From IMG/VR virus record IMGVR_UViG_3300027659_000137, positions 1-30,814 of that record: DNA of 30,814 nt; one strand, given 5' to 3'. The stretch is from a virus. The position numbers and the translations under genes are program-made. Below the pieces are notes generated by a model. It was not told the DNA's origin. It did not search any database and saw only the letters and a program-made list of their open reading frames with translations. Positions 30,170 through 30,814 of this stretch are shown here, one piece after another (within the stretch, counting starts at the first letter, position 1; the number at the start of each line of letters is the position of its first letter).

Positions 30170-30242
30170 TGTCGTTAGTTTAGTGGTAAAACTACGGGTT
30201 GTGATTCCGTCATCATGAGTTCAATTCTCATACGATACCCCA
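30168..30242 (+). tRNA. tRNA-His (GTG)
   Basis: 75 nt including the genomically encoded G-1 (30168) opposite C73, as in bacterial tRNA-His. Anticodon loop TTGTGAT gives GTG; CCA encoded. Confidence 0.93.
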
Positions 30243-30250
30243 ATTTTTAT

Positions 30251-30326
30251 GCCGATATAGCTCAGTTGGTAGAGCACTTGTTTGAAGCACAAGGTGTGGG
30301 TGGTTCGATCCCATCTATCGGCACCA
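30251..30326 (+). tRNA. tRNA-Phe (GAA)
   Basis: 76 nt with CCA. Acceptor GCCGATA/TATCGGC; anticodon stem CTTGT/ACAAG, loop TTGAAGC gives GAA. Position 37 is G where most bacterial tRNA-Phe have A, so identity is slightly less certain. Confidence 0.82.
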
Positions 30327-30331
30327 AATAT

Positions 30332-30406
30332 TCCCGATTAGCTCAGCGGTAGAGCACTCGCTTGATAAGCGATAGGTCAGTGATTCGAATTCACTATTGG
30401 GAACCA
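30332..30406 (+). tRNA. tRNA-Ile (GAT)
   Basis: 75 nt with CCA. Acceptor TCCCGAT/ATTGGGA; anticodon loop TTGATAA gives GAT; T-arm AGTGA-TTCGAAT-TCACT. Confidence 0.92.
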
Positions 30407-30413
30407 AAGTTAC

Positions 30414-30505
30414 GGAAGATAATGCAGCGGGGTTGGTCCTGCGACCAGCCTTGAAAACTGGGTTCTGAGAAATCGGATGGGGTTCGACTCCTCTGTCTTC
30501 CGCCA
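30414..30505 (+). tRNA. tRNA-Ser (TGA)
   Basis: 92 nt with CCA and a long variable arm, typical of Ser. Acceptor GGAAGAT/GTCTTCC; anticodon loop CTTGAAA gives TGA. Confidence 0.92.
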
Positions 30506-30513
30506 TATTATGT

Positions 30514-30588
30514 GCCTCGTTATTTCAGTGGTAGAATGTCTCTTTTACACGGAGAAGGTCGGCAGTTCGAATCTGTCACGAGGTACCA
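30514..30588 (+). tRNA. tRNA-Val (TAC)
   Basis: 75 nt with CCA. Acceptor GCCTCGT/ACGAGGT; anticodon stem TCTCT/GGAGA, loop TTTACAC gives TAC. Confidence 0.92.
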
Positions 30589-30594
30589 AGTTTT

Positions 30595-30669
30595 GCGTCT
30601 TTAGTAAAATGGATATTACAGTAGGCTACGAACCTACGAGTGGGAGTTCGATTCTCTCAGGACGCACCA
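30595..30669 (+). tRNA. tRNA-Arg (ACG)
   Basis: 75 nt with CCA. Acceptor GCGTCTT/AGGACGC; anticodon stem GTAGG/CCTAC, loop CTACGAA gives ACG. A34 would need inosine modification by the host TadA. Confidence 0.92.
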
Positions 30670-30675
30670 AGATTA

Positions 30676-30765
30676 GGAAGATGGGCAGGACGGTAATGCA
30701 GCAGTTTGCTAAACTGTAGATTCACGGAAGTGGGTCATAGGGTTCGATTCCCTAATCTTCCACCA
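30676..30765 (+). tRNA. tRNA-Ser (GCT)
   Basis: 90 nt with CCA and long variable arm. Acceptor GGAAGAT/ATCTTCC; anticodon loop TTGCTAA gives GCT. Same acceptor 5' strand as the other Ser tRNA. Confidence 0.92.
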
Positions 30766-30770
30766 GTATT

Positions 30771-30814
30771 GGGCTGATAGCTTAATGGTAAAGCAGTCGA
30801 CTCATAATCGATCG
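30771..30814 (+). tRNA. tRNA with CAT anticodon (Met or Ile2), cut by window end
   Basis: 5' half only: GGGCTGA acceptor, D-arm GCTT/AAGC, anticodon stem GTCGA/TCGAT, loop CTCATAA gives CAT. Elongator Met and lysidine-type Ile cannot be told apart without the rest. Confidence 0.8.

Noticed and set aside
1-30814. CRISPR array, insertion sequence, integrase or attachment site
   Set aside because: No regularly spaced repeats, transposase or recombinase motifs were found. The tRNA array could serve as an attachment target but nothing supports that here.
29875-30814. Short frames at 30315 and 30477
   Set aside because: They run across tRNA genes and cannot be protein-coding.

Overview
The window is an AT-rich, gene-dense piece of a tailed-phage genome with every supported gene on the + strand. 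Gene content points to a large T4-like myovirus of the type known from marine and freshwater bacteria (cyanophage, pelagiphage and methylophage T4-likes). T4-type markers are a gp61-like primase, T4-type RNase H, a DsbA-like protein, class I ribonucleotide reductase (RNR), dCMP deaminase, ThyX, a SegE-like GIY-YIG protein and a tRNA array. The two-component spanins and lipoproteins imply a Gram-negative host. The exact host cannot be read from the sequence.

Layout. (1) 1-4861: virion or head-associated genes: two modular charged proteins, a DUF6321-like protein, a Dps-like ferritin and a beta-rich structural protein, ending at a strong terminator. (2) 4916-6908: two conserved T4-like unknowns, then a lysis cassette (two-TM i-spanin, o-spanin lipoprotein, XhlA-like anchored coiled coil). 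(3) 6966-13160: replication and nucleotide operon behind its own promoter: primase, ThyX, NrdA, a small membrane protein, a GATase1/BPL_N-like protein, NrdB, a 2OG-Fe(II) oxygenase-like protein and a zinc ribbon. (4) 13189-18249: GIY-YIG protein followed by eight consecutive membrane or exported proteins of mostly unknown role, ending in a 3-TM holin-like protein. (5) 18257-20255: staphylococcal-type nuclease, LpxH-like phosphoesterase, a nested 43-aa gene and a GT2 glycosyltransferase, then a terminator. (6) 20369-23190: many very small early-type genes including MazG-like, DUF7230-like, Sm/SH3-like and DsbA-like proteins. (7) 23252-25690: conserved unknown, RNase H and a DUF6433-like protein. 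(8) 25758-29509: Api92-like protein, exported DUF4384-like protein plus LPP20-like lipoprotein, dCMP deaminase, a second 2OG oxygenase and a peroxiredoxin. (9) 29510-30814: a dense regulatory segment, a 41-aa gene with its own promoter and terminator, then at least ten tRNA genes running off the right edge.

How it works together. RNR, dCMP deaminase, ThyX and the MazG-like protein shape the dNTP pool for the primase/RNase H replication apparatus. SNase may recycle host DNA. Dps-like and AhpC-like proteins look like an oxidative-stress pair. LpxH-like, GT2, LPP20-like and DUF4384-like proteins suggest envelope remodelling. Regulation is unusually legible: seven sigma70-type promoters all have TATAAT and exactly 17-bp spacers (an eighth is weaker), three of them place the ATG exactly where transcription should start (predicted leaderless mRNAs), and a few T4-late-like TATAAATA elements occur. 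The two spacers between the first three tRNAs form long matching hairpins that no protein or tRNA explains.
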